Origin: Pseudonocardia sp. DSM 110487
GTDB lineage: Bacteria > Actinomycetota > Actinomycetes > Mycobacteriales > Pseudonocardiaceae
Length of the DNA stretch: 64,000 bases
Direction of reading: 5' to 3'
Assembly (NCBI RefSeq): GCF_019468565.1
Contig: NZ_CP080521.1
Location: 6,882,001-6,946,000, forward strand
The notes under the pieces were generated by a model. It did no database searches. It was given only the letters and a program-made list of their open reading frames with translations, and was not told where the DNA came from. Position numbers and translations under genes: made by a program. Below, piece after piece: positions 8,262 through 16,620 of this stretch (within the stretch, counting starts at the first letter, position 1; the number at the start of each line of letters is the position of its first letter).

Positions 8262-9008
8262 GTGCTCGTCCTGCTTCCCCCGTCGGAGACAAAGCGCGAC
8301 GGCGGCGACGGCCCGCCACTGCGGCTCGACGCGCTGTCACATCCCGCGCTGGACGCGGTGCGCAAAGCACTCGTGGAGGAGCTCGTCGACCTGGCCGCCG
8401 ACGCGCAGGCGTGCCGCGCCGCGCTCGGTCTCTCGCCCGCGCAGGACGCCGAGATCGCCCGCAACGCGGCGCTGTGGACCTCGCCCACCCTGCCCGCCCT
8501 GCACCGCTACACCGGCGTGCTCTACGACGCGCTCGACGCCGGCTCGCTGCGCGGGGCCGCCGCCGCGCGGGCGCGGGCGCGGCTCGCCGTCGGGTCGGCG
8601 CTCTTCGGGCTGCTGCGCGCGCACGACCCGGTGCCGGCCTACCGCCTCTCCGCGGGCTCCACGCTCCCCGCGGGCGGCACCCTCGCGGCTCGCTGGAAGC
8701 CGGTGCTCGAACCCGAGCTGACGGCCATCGCCGCCGCCGATCTCGTCGTGGACCTGCGCTCGGGCTCCTACGCCGCGCTGGGCCGCGTGCCAGGTGCGGT
8801 CACGGTGAACGTCCTCGCCGAGCGGCCCGACGGCAGCCGCAGCGTCGTGAGCCATTTCAACAAGGCGCACAAGGGCAGGCTCGCCCGCGTGCTCGCGGGC
8901 ACCCGCGCCGAACCGACGGACGCGGCGGGCGTCGCAACGATCGCCCGCAGAGCGGGGATGCGCGTGGAACGCGGGGGAAACGCCCTGGAGATCGTGATCC
9001 CCGCATAA
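8262..9008 (+). CDS. yaaA: YaaA-family peroxide-stress protein
   Basis: A 248-residue DUF328/UPF0246 protein. The N-terminus LVLLPPSETKRDGG is the family hallmark (LLPPSETK), and the C-terminal SHFNKAHKGRLARVLA segment is the second conserved block. In Escherichia coli YaaA lowers free intracellular iron and protects DNA during peroxide stress; its biochemical role is DNA-binding or DNA-repair-like. The GTG start is set by the family N-terminus. It is divergent from metX with a 78-base gap. Confidence 0.92.
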   Translation: MLVLLPPSETKRDGGDGPPLRLDALSHPALDAVRKALVEELVDLAADAQACRAALGLSPAQDAEIARNAALWTSPTLPALHRYTGVLYDALDAGSLRGAAAARARARLAVGSALFGLLRAHDPVPAYRLSAGSTLPAGGTLAARWKPVLEPELTAIAAADLVVDLRSGSYAALGRVPGAVTVNVLAERPDGSRSVVSHFNKAHKGRLARVLAGTRAEPTDAAGVATIARRAGMRVERGGNALEIVIPA

Positions 9009-9011
9009 ATC

Positions 9012-9053
9012 GGTTGTCGAGGGGATCCGGTGTTCGGCAGAGTGCCGGCAACC
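9012..9053 (+). terminator. Stem-loop after yaaA
   Basis: Just after the yaaA stop, GGTTG (9012-9016) pairs with CAACC (9049-9053) around an inner CGGC-agagt-GCCG hairpin. No T-run follows, so this is either an actinobacterial terminator without a U tract or part of the leader of the next transcript. Confidence 0.4.
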
Positions 9054-9094
9054 AGGGTCGCCGGGGGTCCGGCGTGATCAGGAGGAGGTGCTCC

Positions 9095-9151
9095 ATGTCT
9101 AGGCCTGTCCGGGACGTGGCATGCCCTCGTCCGATCCCCGCCTCGCGCTGA
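9095..9151 (+). CDS. Possible 18-residue leader peptide
   Basis: An ATG preceded by GGAGGAGG (9081-9088) with a six-base spacer opens an 18-codon frame, MSRPVRDVACPRPIPASR, ending in TGA 40 bases before the RIO-kinase start. The ribosome site is among the strongest in the window. The peptide is Arg/Pro-rich with one Cys. It could be a regulatory leader peptide or an unrecognised small protein, and no function can be assigned. Confidence 0.35.
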   Translation: MSRPVRDVACPRPIPASR

Positions 9152-9191
9152 CGTCGGTCCGCGGGGCGCACACTCCCTCTGGAGCCCCCCG

Positions 9192-10154
9192 TTGCACGAC
9201 TACGAGTCGTACTCCGAGATCTACGAAGCCAAGTCCACTCGCAAGGCCCGTCGCCGCCGGTTCGACGACGAGGCACCCGCACGCTCCCGGCGGCCCGCGC
9301 CGGACCTGTCCGCCCTCGACGAGCGGCTCGGGGTCGACCCCGACGGCCCGCCCGAGGGCGACCGCTGGTCCACGTGGGACGGCGCCGAGCACGGCCCGCA
9401 CCCGCGGCCCGCGTGGGTGGTCACCGAACACGCCGCCGTCGACAGCGAGCTGGGCGTGATCAAGACCGGCAAGGAGGCCGACGTCCACCTCGTCGAACGC
9501 GCCGTGCCGGGCACCGAGCGGCGCACGCTGATGGCCGCCAAGCGCTTCCGCACCGCGGAGCACCGCATGTTCCACCGCGACGCCGGCTACCTCGAAGGCC
9601 GACGCGTGCGCCGGTCCCGCGAGACGCGCGCGATGGCCAACCGCACGGCGTTCGGCCGCGACATCCTGGCCGGGCAGTGGGCGAACGCGGAGTTCGCCGC
9701 GCTGTCGCGCGTGTGGGCCGACGGCATCGCGGTGCCCTACCCCGTGCAGTGCAGCGGCACCGAGCTGCTGTTGGAGTTCGTCGGCGGCGACGATGGCACG
9801 GCCGCCCCGCGGCTCGCCCAGCTGCGTCCGGACGGCGACGAACTGTGTGATCTCTGGCACCAGCTCGTCGACGCCCTGCTCGGGCTGGCGCGCCACGGCC
9901 TCACCCACGGCGACCTGTCCGCCTACAACCTCCTCGTGCACGACGGGCGGCTGGTGCTCATCGACCTTCCGCAGGTCGTGGACGTCATCGGCAACCCGCA
10001 GGGCCCCGAGTTCATGGCCCGCGACGTCCGGCGGATCGGCGACTGGTTCACCGCCCGCGGCCTGCCCCCCGACGTCGGCACATCGGAAGCGCTGCTCGAA
10101 GAGCTGCGCGTCGAGGTGGGAATGCGCGGAGGCGAGGGGATGTCACACCAATAG
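9192..10154 (+). CDS. RIO1-like serine/threonine kinase
   Basis: A 320-residue atypical kinase of the RIO family. An Arg-rich N-terminus (residues 15-40) precedes the kinase domain: VIKTGKEADVHLVE near residue 90 is the RIO flexible phosphate loop, MAAKRFR holds the ATP-binding Lys, GLTHGDLSAYNLLVHDG near 240 is the catalytic loop with Asp and Asn, and LVLIDLPQVVDV is the metal-binding loop. The TTG start has GGAG eight bases upstream. RIO kinases in eukaryotes and archaea act in ribosome maturation; bacterial roles are poorly known. It is followed by a DEAD-box helicase, which suggests an RNA or ribosome context. Confidence 0.92.
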   Translation: MHDYESYSEIYEAKSTRKARRRRFDDEAPARSRRPAPDLSALDERLGVDPDGPPEGDRWSTWDGAEHGPHPRPAWVVTEHAAVDSELGVIKTGKEADVHLVERAVPGTERRTLMAAKRFRTAEHRMFHRDAGYLEGRRVRRSRETRAMANRTAFGRDILAGQWANAEFAALSRVWADGIAVPYPVQCSGTELLLEFVGGDDGTAAPRLAQLRPDGDELCDLWHQLVDALLGLARHGLTHGDLSAYNLLVHDGRLVLIDLPQVVDVIGNPQGPEFMARDVRRIGDWFTARGLPPDVGTSEALLEELRVEVGMRGGEGMSHQ

Positions 10155-10188
10155 CCCCGACAGGACCGCCCCCGGCTGGGCGCTCGGC

Positions 10189-10349
10189 TAGACTGATCAC
10201 GAGCGCCCGGCCGGAACGGCCCTGAAGTGGGCGCAGCCCGCAGTACCCATCAGGGCGCACACCGATGCGCCCGGGCTCGTCCCGAGATCCCAGCCGCCGC
10301 CATTTCGGCGCTGCTCTCCGTGTGACGTGCCACGTCCCGGAGGTTCTAG
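10189..10349 (+). promoter_or_regulatory. Promoter and long structured leader of the DEAD-box helicase
   Basis: A good -10 box, TAGACT (10189-10194), lies about 155 bases before the helicase start, so the transcript has a long untranslated leader. The leader contains a perfect seven-base stem, GGGCGCA/TGCGCCC (10253-10259 with 10266-10272), a GGCC-containing hairpin near 10208-10222, and GACGT-gcc-ACGTC (10324-10336) ending three bases before the GGAGG ribosome site (10339-10343). Helicase genes are often cold-regulated through such leaders. I do not recognise a known RNA family. Confidence 0.5.
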
Positions 10350-11789
10350 TTGTCATCCCCGTCCTCTCGCCGTGCCCATTTCTCGGCGAGCCCGCAGCCC
10401 CGTCGATCCGACGGCGGCCGCACCCGCTCCCCCCGCGGCCGCTCCCGCACGCCGCAAAACCGTCCCCCGCTCGCTCCCGTCGGGCCGCCCGAGGAGCTGT
10501 GGACCGCCCCCGAGTCGGGCATGCCGTCGTTCGCCGAGCTGGGCCTGCCTGAGCCGGTCGTGCGCGCGCTCGCCGCCAACGGCTTCAGCGAGCCGTTCCC
10601 GATCCAGGCCGCGACGCTCCCCGACACCATCGCGGGCCGTGACCTGCTCGGCCGCGGCCAGACCGGCTCCGGCAAGACCCTCGCGTTCGGCCTCGCCGTG
10701 CTCTCCCGGCTCGCGGGAGGCCGGGCCCGTTCCCGGCAGCCGCGCGGGCTCGTCCTTGTGCCCACCCGCGAGCTGGCCCAGCAGGTCGACGACGCGCTCG
10801 CCCCGTTCGCGCGGGCGTTGCGCCTGTCGACGGCCGTCGTGGTGGGCGGGCTGTCGTTCAACCGCCAGGCGGCCGAGCTGCAGCGCGGCGTCGACCTGGT
10901 CGTCGCGACCCCGGGACGGCTCACCGACCACACCGAGCAGCGCACGTGCGATCTCTCGCAGGTCGAGATCACGGTGCTCGACGAGGCCGACCGCATGTCG
11001 GACATGGGCTTCCTGCCTCAGGTCAGGAGGATCCTGAACCTCACCCCGGCCGGCGGCCAGCGGTTGCTGTTCTCCGCCACGCTCGACGGCGAGGTGGGCG
11101 CGCTGGTCCGCCAGTACCTCACCGAGCCCGTCACGCGCTCGGTCGCCTCGGCCACGGCGCAGGTAGCCACCATGGACCACCACGTCCTGCTCGTCGACCC
11201 GGCCGCCAAGCCGCGGATCCTCACCGAGGTCGCCGCGCGGGACGGTCGCACGATCCTGTTCGCCCGCACCAAGCACGGCGTCGACCGGCTCGTGAAGGTG
11301 CTGCGGCGGGAGGGCGTGGCGGCGGGTGCGCTGCACGGCGGGAAGGCGCAGAACGCCCGCAACCGGGCGATCGCCGAGTTCAAGGACGGCACCACCCCGG
11401 TGCTCGTGGCCACCGACGTGGCCGCGCGCGGCATCCACATCGACGACGTGAGCCTCGTGGTGCACGTCGACCCGCCCGCCGACCCGAAGGACTACCTGCA
11501 CCGGGCCGGGCGCACGGCGCGGGCGGGCGACTCCGGCACCGTCGTCACGCTCGTCACTCCCGCCGAGCGACGCGACGTCGAGCGGATGATGCGCCTCGCG
11601 GGTGTGCGCGCGCCGCAGACCCAGGTCATGGCGGGCGACGGCGAGCTGGCCCGTATCACGGGCGCGCGTCCTCCGTCGGGGGTGCCGATCATGACACCGC
11701 CGAAGCCCGAGCAGGGTCCTCGCCGCCCGCGCAGCGGGAGCGGGCGCACCTCCCGCGGCGGGAGGCGCAGGCGTCAGGCGGCCGCCTAG
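10350..11789 (+). CDS. DEAD-box ATP-dependent RNA helicase
   Basis: A 479-residue helicase that unwinds RNA duplexes with ATP. All motifs are in order: Q motif FPIQAATLP near residue 85, motif I GQTGSGKT near 104, Ia PTRELAQQ, Ib ATPGRL, motif II DEAD (VLDEADRM), motif III SAT, IV ILFART, V ATDVAARGIHI and VI HRAGRTARAG. The N-terminal 50 residues are Ser/Arg/Pro-rich and the C-terminal 30 residues are Arg/Gly-rich, both typical of RNA-binding tails. The TTG start has a GGAGG six bases upstream. The stop codon TAG at 11787-11789 overlaps the edge of a repeated hairpin element. Confidence 0.96.
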   Translation: MSSPSSRRAHFSASPQPRRSDGGRTRSPRGRSRTPQNRPPLAPVGPPEELWTAPESGMPSFAELGLPEPVVRALAANGFSEPFPIQAATLPDTIAGRDLLGRGQTGSGKTLAFGLAVLSRLAGGRARSRQPRGLVLVPTRELAQQVDDALAPFARALRLSTAVVVGGLSFNRQAAELQRGVDLVVATPGRLTDHTEQRTCDLSQVEITVLDEADRMSDMGFLPQVRRILNLTPAGGQRLLFSATLDGEVGALVRQYLTEPVTRSVASATAQVATMDHHVLLVDPAAKPRILTEVAARDGRTILFARTKHGVDRLVKVLRREGVAAGALHGGKAQNARNRAIAEFKDGTTPVLVATDVAARGIHIDDVSLVVHVDPPADPKDYLHRAGRTARAGDSGTVVTLVTPAERRDVERMMRLAGVRAPQTQVMAGDGELARITGARPPSGVPIMTPPKPEQGPRRPRSGSGRTSRGGRRRRQAAA

Positions 11790-11953
11790 TGTCCCGAACC
11801 GGAAGTCCGGTGCATAAATCGGCGGATCCAGGTTTCCGCTGGGTGTGCCGGCGAGCCGGCCTCGTACCGGGCGTACTCGGCCGGTTCGCCGGTGCGCCCA
11901 GCGGGAAGCTGGGCCGTCGAGTTATGTGGTGGACTTCCGGTTCGGGACACTAG
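11786..11953. repeat. 168-bp hairpin repeat, copy A
   Basis: The whole element is an imperfect palindrome. Its ends, CTAGTGTCCCGAACCGG... and its exact complement, form a perfect 23-bp terminal inverted repeat (11786-11808 with 11931-11953), and the inner arms pair from CCGCTGGG to CCCAGCGG around a loop near 11861-11877. The same 168-bp length and nearly the same core recur at 61952-62119. Each end carries CTAG, which would fit insertion at a TA target. There is no coding capacity that I trust. It begins on the helicase stop codon and ends 97 bases before the glycosidase-like lipoprotein. Confidence 0.85.
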
Positions 11954-12050
11954 ATCTCCGTCAACGAGATCAGGGGTTCTCAGCCGCACCACAGGGTCGC
12001 CCTGCCACGGTCGGGTGGAAGTCTCCCGAACCCTGACACCTGAGGTACCT

Positions 12051-13397
12051 GTGCGCGCTCCACGTCCCTTCGCCGCTGTACTGGCGGTGCTCACCGCGGC
12101 GCTGGTCGCCTGCTCGGCCGAACCCGTCCCGTCGCCGACACTGCCGTCGCCGAACGAGACGCTGCCGCCCATCGAGCTCGAGGGCGACTGGACGTGGACC
12201 AAGCAGGGGACCGCGCTCGAGCTGGGCGTCACCCACACCCAGAAGAGCCTCGACGACAGCGAGCCCGCCGAGGCCCGTCGACGCGGGATGGACATCCTGG
12301 CCGCCGACGGCGCGATCTGGCAGAACCACCACCTCATGGGCTTCGGCACCGACAACCCCGAACCCGAACCCGGCGAGTACGACTGGGACACCCTCGACCG
12401 CCGGATGAAGCTCACCGAGGAGACCGGCCAGCGCACCATGCTCACCCTGTGCTGCTCCCCGGACTGGATGAAGGGCGGCCAGGAGGGCGAGACCGACTGG
12501 GACGAGCTGGAAGAAGCACCCAGACCCGAACACTTCGGCGACTTCGCCCGCCTCGCCGCCGAGACCGTCAAGCGCTACCCGCAGGTCGAGCGCGTGATGG
12601 TGTGGAACGAGATGAAGGGCTTCTGGGACGACGCGAAGAAGCGCTGGGACTACGAGGGCTACACCGAGCTCTACAACCAGGTCTACCGCGCCGTGAAGGA
12701 CGTCCGCCCCGACATCCAGGTCGGCGGCCCCTACGTCGTGCTCATCGGCCTCGACCCCGGCGCCCAGGACACCTCCACCACCGTCACCGGCCCATGGGGC
12801 GCCGCCGACCAACGCACCCTCGACGTCATCGACTACTGGCTGCAGAACAACATCGGCGCCGACTTCCTCGCCGTCGACACCGCCACCAACAAACGCGACC
12901 AGGACGGCCCCGCCCCCCTGGATGGCGCCCGCAAGTTCGCCGACCTGGCCGCCTGGCTCAAACAACGCAGCCCGCTGCCGATCTGGTGGGCCGAGTACTA
13001 CCCCGAGGTCCCCGCCGGTGAGGACGACGCCGGCGGCAGCCCGGTCAACGCCGCGGTGAACCTCGCCGCGATCGCCGCCATGGCCGAGTCCGGCACCGCA
13101 GGCGCCCTGCTCTGGGGCCCACAGGAACACGACCTCGGATCCGCCGCCCTGTGGACCGACGCCACCAAGAAGGACGGCGGACAACCCCTCCCGCTCACCC
13201 AGGCCTGGCAGTTCCTGGTGCCCAGACTGGCCGCAGGCGGCGTCGAGATCGGACGCTCCCCCTCCCGGCCCGACCTGCTCGCGTTCCGCGCGAACGACGG
13301 CGTGGTGGTGGTCAACCTGAGCGCCGACCAGACCGAACTCGCCCCCGGCAGTTCGCTCGCCCCGTGGCAGATCCAGGTCGGCGGCCGCGAGTCCTGA
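12051..13397 (+). CDS. Glycoside hydrolase-like lipoprotein
   Basis: A 448-residue predicted lipoprotein. Residues 1-20 form a signal peptide (charged start, hydrophobic core) with lipobox LVAC and Cys21, so it is probably anchored outside the membrane. A Pro-rich linker precedes a TIM-barrel glycosidase-like domain: WNE at 185-187 gives a candidate acid/base Glu187 and WWAEYYPE a candidate nucleophile near Glu315, the arrangement of clan A families such as GH39. The GTG start at 12051 is chosen for the signal peptide; the frame is open upstream through the hairpin repeat, but that part is not protein-like. The substrate is unknown, possibly a xylan or glycoconjugate. Family assignment is tentative. 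Confidence 0.8.
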   Translation: MRAPRPFAAVLAVLTAALVACSAEPVPSPTLPSPNETLPPIELEGDWTWTKQGTALELGVTHTQKSLDDSEPAEARRRGMDILAADGAIWQNHHLMGFGTDNPEPEPGEYDWDTLDRRMKLTEETGQRTMLTLCCSPDWMKGGQEGETDWDELEEAPRPEHFGDFARLAAETVKRYPQVERVMVWNEMKGFWDDAKKRWDYEGYTELYNQVYRAVKDVRPDIQVGGPYVVLIGLDPGAQDTSTTVTGPWGAADQRTLDVIDYWLQNNIGADFLAVDTATNKRDQDGPAPLDGARKFADLAAWLKQRSPLPIWWAEYYPEVPAGEDDAGGSPVNAAVNLAAIAAMAESGTAGALLWGPQEHDLGSAALWTDATKKDGGQPLPLTQAWQFLVPRLAAGGVEIGRSPSRPDLLAFRANDGVVVVNLSADQTELAPGSSLAPWQIQVGGRES

Positions 13398-13403
13398 GCA
13401 CGT

Positions 13404-13826
13404 TCAGCGGCGGCGGGCGGCGCGGCGCAGCTGGAGGATGCGCAGTCCACCGGGGATCGCGACGAGCAGCAGCCCCGCGACGGCGGCGAGCAGCAGCGCA
13501 ACCCCGGTGGGCAGGGTGCCCGACGCGGCCAGGAAGTTGATCTGTACCGGCGCGCTGTTCTGCAGGATGAAGATCAGCAGGACCAGCAGGACCAGCGCGG
13601 ACAGGACCAATCCCACCCACAGGACACCCGTTCGCGTGCGCGGCACCGGTTCGGCGGGCCACCCCGCTCGCGCCTTCGGTTCGGTCGGCGTCGGGACGGT
13701 CGGGCCGTCGGCGACGACCGGACGCATCGCCGGCTGCGTGTCCGGGTCGGCGTTCGGATCGGCCGGGCCGACGCTGCCGTAGGCAGGCGAGCGCACGTTC
13801 ATCGCCCGCGTCGGGTCGTCACTCAT
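13404..13826 (-). CDS. LapA-domain membrane protein
   Basis: A 140-residue protein with a hydrophilic, Pro/Ala/Asp-rich N-terminal half and two hydrophobic segments near residues 67-90 and 100-122. The segment between them, FILQNSAPVQINFL, is the LapA (DUF1049, LPS assembly protein A) signature. In actinobacteria, which lack LPS, the role is unknown. The ATG at 13826 has GAGG seven bases upstream; an upstream start would add Arg-rich residues. It converges on the glycosidase-like gene with six bases between stops. Confidence 0.85.
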   Translation of the reverse strand: MSDDPTRAMNVRSPAYGSVGPADPNADPDTQPAMRPVVADGPTVPTPTEPKARAGWPAEPVPRTRTGVLWVGLVLSALVLLVLLIFILQNSAPVQINFLAASGTLPTGVALLLAAVAGLLLVAIPGGLRILQLRRAARRR

Positions 13827-13916
13827 GCGGCCACCTCGCTCGCTCGACACCCTTCGTGACCACCCGTGAGTATCCCGCAATCTGGCGCCCCACCGCGACG
13901 TCTTGCGATCTTGCGC

Positions 13917-14375
13917 TCAGTTCCGCCGCATCGGGACGTGCGCGACACCGTCCCAGTCGTAGGACTCCCCCACCTGACCGAAGCCGAACTCGCGGTAGAA
14001 GCCCGCGAGGTGCTCCTGGGCATCCAGCAGGCACGTGCGGTCGCCGACCTCGGCCAACGCCGCCTCCATCAGCTGCCGGCCGAGCCCGCGCCCGCGCACC
14101 GAGCGGGCGGTGCAGAGCCTGCCGATGCGGAACTCGCCCGTCGGCTCCCGCAGCAGCCGCACGCATCCGAGAACGGGCTCCGGTTTCCCGTCGCCGCCCA
14201 GCCAGAAATGCCGCGCGCCGTCCTCGAGGTCGCGCCCGTCGAGCTCCGCGTACGGGCAGGCCTGCTCCACGACGAACACGTCGACCCGCAGCCGCAGCAG
14301 CTCGTAGAGGGTGCTCGGCGCCAGGTCCGCGGCCCAGGCGCGGTGCACGGTGGCCGTCTCCGTATCGCTGCTCAT
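13917..14375 (-). CDS. ElaA-type GNAT acetyltransferase
   Basis: A 152-residue acetyltransferase of the GNAT fold. LYELLRLRVDVFVVEQACPYAELDGRD is the ElaA-type N-terminal signature, IGRLCTARSVRGRGLGRQLMEAAL holds the acetyl-CoA-binding Arg/Gly motif, and AQEHLAGFYREFGF is the C-terminal region. The substrate is unknown. The start ATG gives MSSDTETATV; the frame is open further upstream into the divergent gene but without family similarity. Confidence 0.9.
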   Translation of the reverse strand: MSSDTETATVHRAWAADLAPSTLYELLRLRVDVFVVEQACPYAELDGRDLEDGARHFWLGGDGKPEPVLGCVRLLREPTGEFRIGRLCTARSVRGRGLGRQLMEAALAEVGDRTCLLDAQEHLAGFYREFGFGQVGESYDWDGVAHVPMRRN

Positions 14376-14436
14376 CCGGTTCTGCCTACCAGATCGGGTG
14401 AGCGCGCGCCGCCCGTGCCCGTGCGAGGCTCGGCGG

Positions 14437-15180
14437 GTGCTCCGACTCGTGATCGTCGCCGTGGCGGCCGTCGTGGCCTGCACAGCCGGGGCGGCCGCCG
14501 AGCGCCCCCCGCTCCCCCTGCGCCCCGACGGGTACGGCGTCGCCCAGCCCACGCCACCCGACCTGGTGGACCGCAGGCTCCCGACGCGCGACATCCTCCC
14601 GCCGCCCGCCGACGGGACGTTCACCTCCGCGGTCGGACCGGTGCCCGACGACGTACTCGCCCGCTCCACCTGGAAGCCGGAGTGCCCCGTACCACCGGCC
14701 GACCTGCGCTACGTCACCGTCTCCTTCCGCGGCTTCGACGGGTTGCCGCACACCGGTGAGCTGATCGTCGCCGCCCGGGTGGCCGACGACGTCGCGGCTG
14801 TCTTCGGCGAGCTCTACGCGGCCGGCTTCCCGATCGAGGAAATGCGGGTCGTCGAGCCCGCCGAGCTGACCGCCCCGCCCACCGGCGACGACAACAACAC
14901 CACCGCGTTCGTCTGCCGGCCCGCCGTGGGCTCCACGCGCTGGTCGGCGCACGCGCTCGGCCTCGCCGTGGACGTCAACCCGTTCCAGAACCCCTACAGC
15001 AAGGGCGACCTCGTGCTGCCCGAGCTCGCTACCGCCTACCTGGACCGCGACCGCGACCTGCCAGGAATGATCTCCGGCGGTGGGCCGGTCGTCGCGGCGT
15101 TCGAGCGCATCGGCTGGAAGTGGGGCGGGCGCTGGACATCACCTGTGGACCGGCACCACTTTTCCCAGACCGGCACGTAG
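14437..15180 (+). CDS. Secreted M15-family peptidoglycan peptidase
   Basis: A 247-residue peptidase with an N-terminal hydrophobic segment (residues 3-22, ending CTAGAAAE) that is a signal peptide or anchor. The zinc site of family M15 is present: SAHALGLAVDVNP near residue 170 gives SxHxxGxAxD, and DRHHFSQ near the C-terminus gives the third ligand. Such enzymes cleave D-Ala or L-Ala-D-Glu bonds in peptidoglycan stem peptides. The GTG at 14437 has GAGG about nine bases upstream. Nine bases separate its stop from the mtr start, so co-transcription is likely. Confidence 0.9.
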   Translation: MLRLVIVAVAAVVACTAGAAAERPPLPLRPDGYGVAQPTPPDLVDRRLPTRDILPPPADGTFTSAVGPVPDDVLARSTWKPECPVPPADLRYVTVSFRGFDGLPHTGELIVAARVADDVAAVFGELYAAGFPIEEMRVVEPAELTAPPTGDDNNTTAFVCRPAVGSTRWSAHALGLAVDVNPFQNPYSKGDLVLPELATAYLDRDRDLPGMISGGGPVVAAFERIGWKWGGRWTSPVDRHHFSQTGT

Positions 15181-15189
15181 GTTGGGAGG

Positions 15190-16563
15190 GTGCGCCATCA
15201 CGACCTCGTCGTCATCGGGACCGGCTCCGGCAACTCGATCGTCGACGACCGGTTCGCGCACCTGGACGTCGCACTCGTCGAGCACGGGGTCTTCGGTGGC
15301 ACCTGCCTGAACGTCGGCTGCATCCCGACGAAGATGTACGTCTACGCCGCCGACGTGGCGCAGGCCGTCCGGCACGCCGGTCGCTACGGCGTGGACGCCA
15401 CGGTGGACAAGGTCCGTTGGACCGACATCCGCGACCGCGTCTTCGGCCGGATCGACCCGATCTCCGCCGGTGGGCGCGAGTACCGGGTGGACCGCAGCCC
15501 GAACGTCACCGTCTACGAGGGCCACGCGCGCTTCACCGGGCACAAGGAGCTCGCGGTCGCGCGCACCGACGGGTCCGGCACTGTCGCGTTCACCGCCGAC
15601 CGGGTCGTGCTTGCCGCGGGGAGCCGGCCGGTGATCCCCGACGTCGTCACGGAGTCGGGAGTGCCCTACGAGACGTCCGACACCGTGATGCGGATCGACG
15701 CGCTCCCCGAGCACGTGGTGATCCTCGGAAGCGGCTACATCGGCGTCGAGTTCGCCCACGTCTTCTCCGCGCTCGGGGCGAAGGTGACGATCATCGGCCG
15801 CAGCAGCATCCTGCGCCGCCAGGACGAGACGATCTGCGAACGGTTCACCGACATCGTGTACCGACGCTGGGACGTGCACCTCGGCAACGAGGTCACGCGC
15901 GTGCGCGGGAGCCACGGCGACATCATGCTCGAACTGGCCGACGGCACCGCCGTGCGCGGCGACCTGCTGCTCGTTGCCACCGGGCGGCGCCCCAACAGCG
16001 ACCGCCTCGACCTCGACCGGACCGGCGTCGCCACCCACCCCGACGGCCGGATCGTCGTCGACGCCGAGCAGCGCACCGGCGTGGAAGGGATCTTCGCCGT
16101 CGGCGACGTCAGCTCCGCCCACCAGCTCAAGCACGTGGCCAACCACGAGGCGAAGGTGGTGGCGCACAACCTCCTGCACCCCGACGCGACGCGCAAGAGC
16201 GACCACCGCGTCGTGCCCGCGGCCGTCTTCACCGACCCGCAGATCGCCGCGGTCGGGCTCACCGAGGCCGAGTGCCGCGCCGGGCACCTCGACTACACCG
16301 CCGCCGTGCAGGACTACGGCGACGTCGCCTACGGGTGGGCGATGGAGGACACCACCGGGTTCTGCAAGGTGATCGCCGAGCGCGGGAGCGGCCGGATCCT
16401 CGGGGCGCACGTGATGGGCGCCCAGGCGTCCACGGTGATCCAGCCGCTGATCCAGGCGATGTCGTTCGGGCTCGGCGCCCGGGAGATGGCCACCGGCCAG
16501 TACTGGATCCACCCGGCGCTGGCCGAGGTCGTGGAGAACGCACTGCTCGGTCTCGACATTTAG
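15190..16563 (+). CDS. mtr: Mycothione reductase
   Basis: Reduces oxidised mycothiol (mycothione) with NADPH to maintain the actinobacterial thiol pool. The 457-residue protein follows the mycobacterial enzyme closely: FAD-binding IGTGSGNS at residues 9-16, redox disulfide GGTCLNVGC (Cys39, Cys44), NAD(P)-binding GSGYIGVEFAHVFSALG near 180, FAD motif FAVGDVS near 300, and the interface His-Glu in YWIHPALAEVVENALLG at the C-terminus. The GTG start matches family length. The presence of this gene is strong evidence for an actinobacterial host. Confidence 0.97.
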   Translation: MRHHDLVVIGTGSGNSIVDDRFAHLDVALVEHGVFGGTCLNVGCIPTKMYVYAADVAQAVRHAGRYGVDATVDKVRWTDIRDRVFGRIDPISAGGREYRVDRSPNVTVYEGHARFTGHKELAVARTDGSGTVAFTADRVVLAAGSRPVIPDVVTESGVPYETSDTVMRIDALPEHVVILGSGYIGVEFAHVFSALGAKVTIIGRSSILRRQDETICERFTDIVYRRWDVHLGNEVTRVRGSHGDIMLELADGTAVRGDLLLVATGRRPNSDRLDLDRTGVATHPDGRIVVDAEQRTGVEGIFAVGDVSSAHQLKHVANHEAKVVAHNLLHPDATRKSDHRVVPAAVFTDPQIAAVGLTEAECRAGHLDYTAAVQDYGDVAYGWAMEDTTGFCKVIAERGSGRILGAHVMGAQASTVIQPLIQAMSFGLGAREMATGQYWIHPALAEVVENALLGLDI

Positions 16564-16580
16564 ATCCCGCGCCGAGCGGG

Positions 16581-16594
16581 TAAGGTGACCCTTA
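16581..16594. promoter_or_regulatory. Inverted repeat upstream of the desaturase
   Basis: The perfect repeat TAAGG-TGAC-CCTTA lies 27 bases before the desaturase start and 18 bases after the mtr stop. It is a candidate operator, or a sigma-factor binding region with unusually low G+C for this DNA. The binding protein is unknown. Confidence 0.35.
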
Positions 16595-16620
16595 ATTACG
16601 ACTCCCCGAGGAGCATGCCC

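Noticed and set aside
11892..12050. An N-terminal extension of the glycosidase-like lipoprotein into repeat copy A
   Set aside because: The signal peptide and lipobox start at the GTG at 12051; the extension would be translated repeat sequence.
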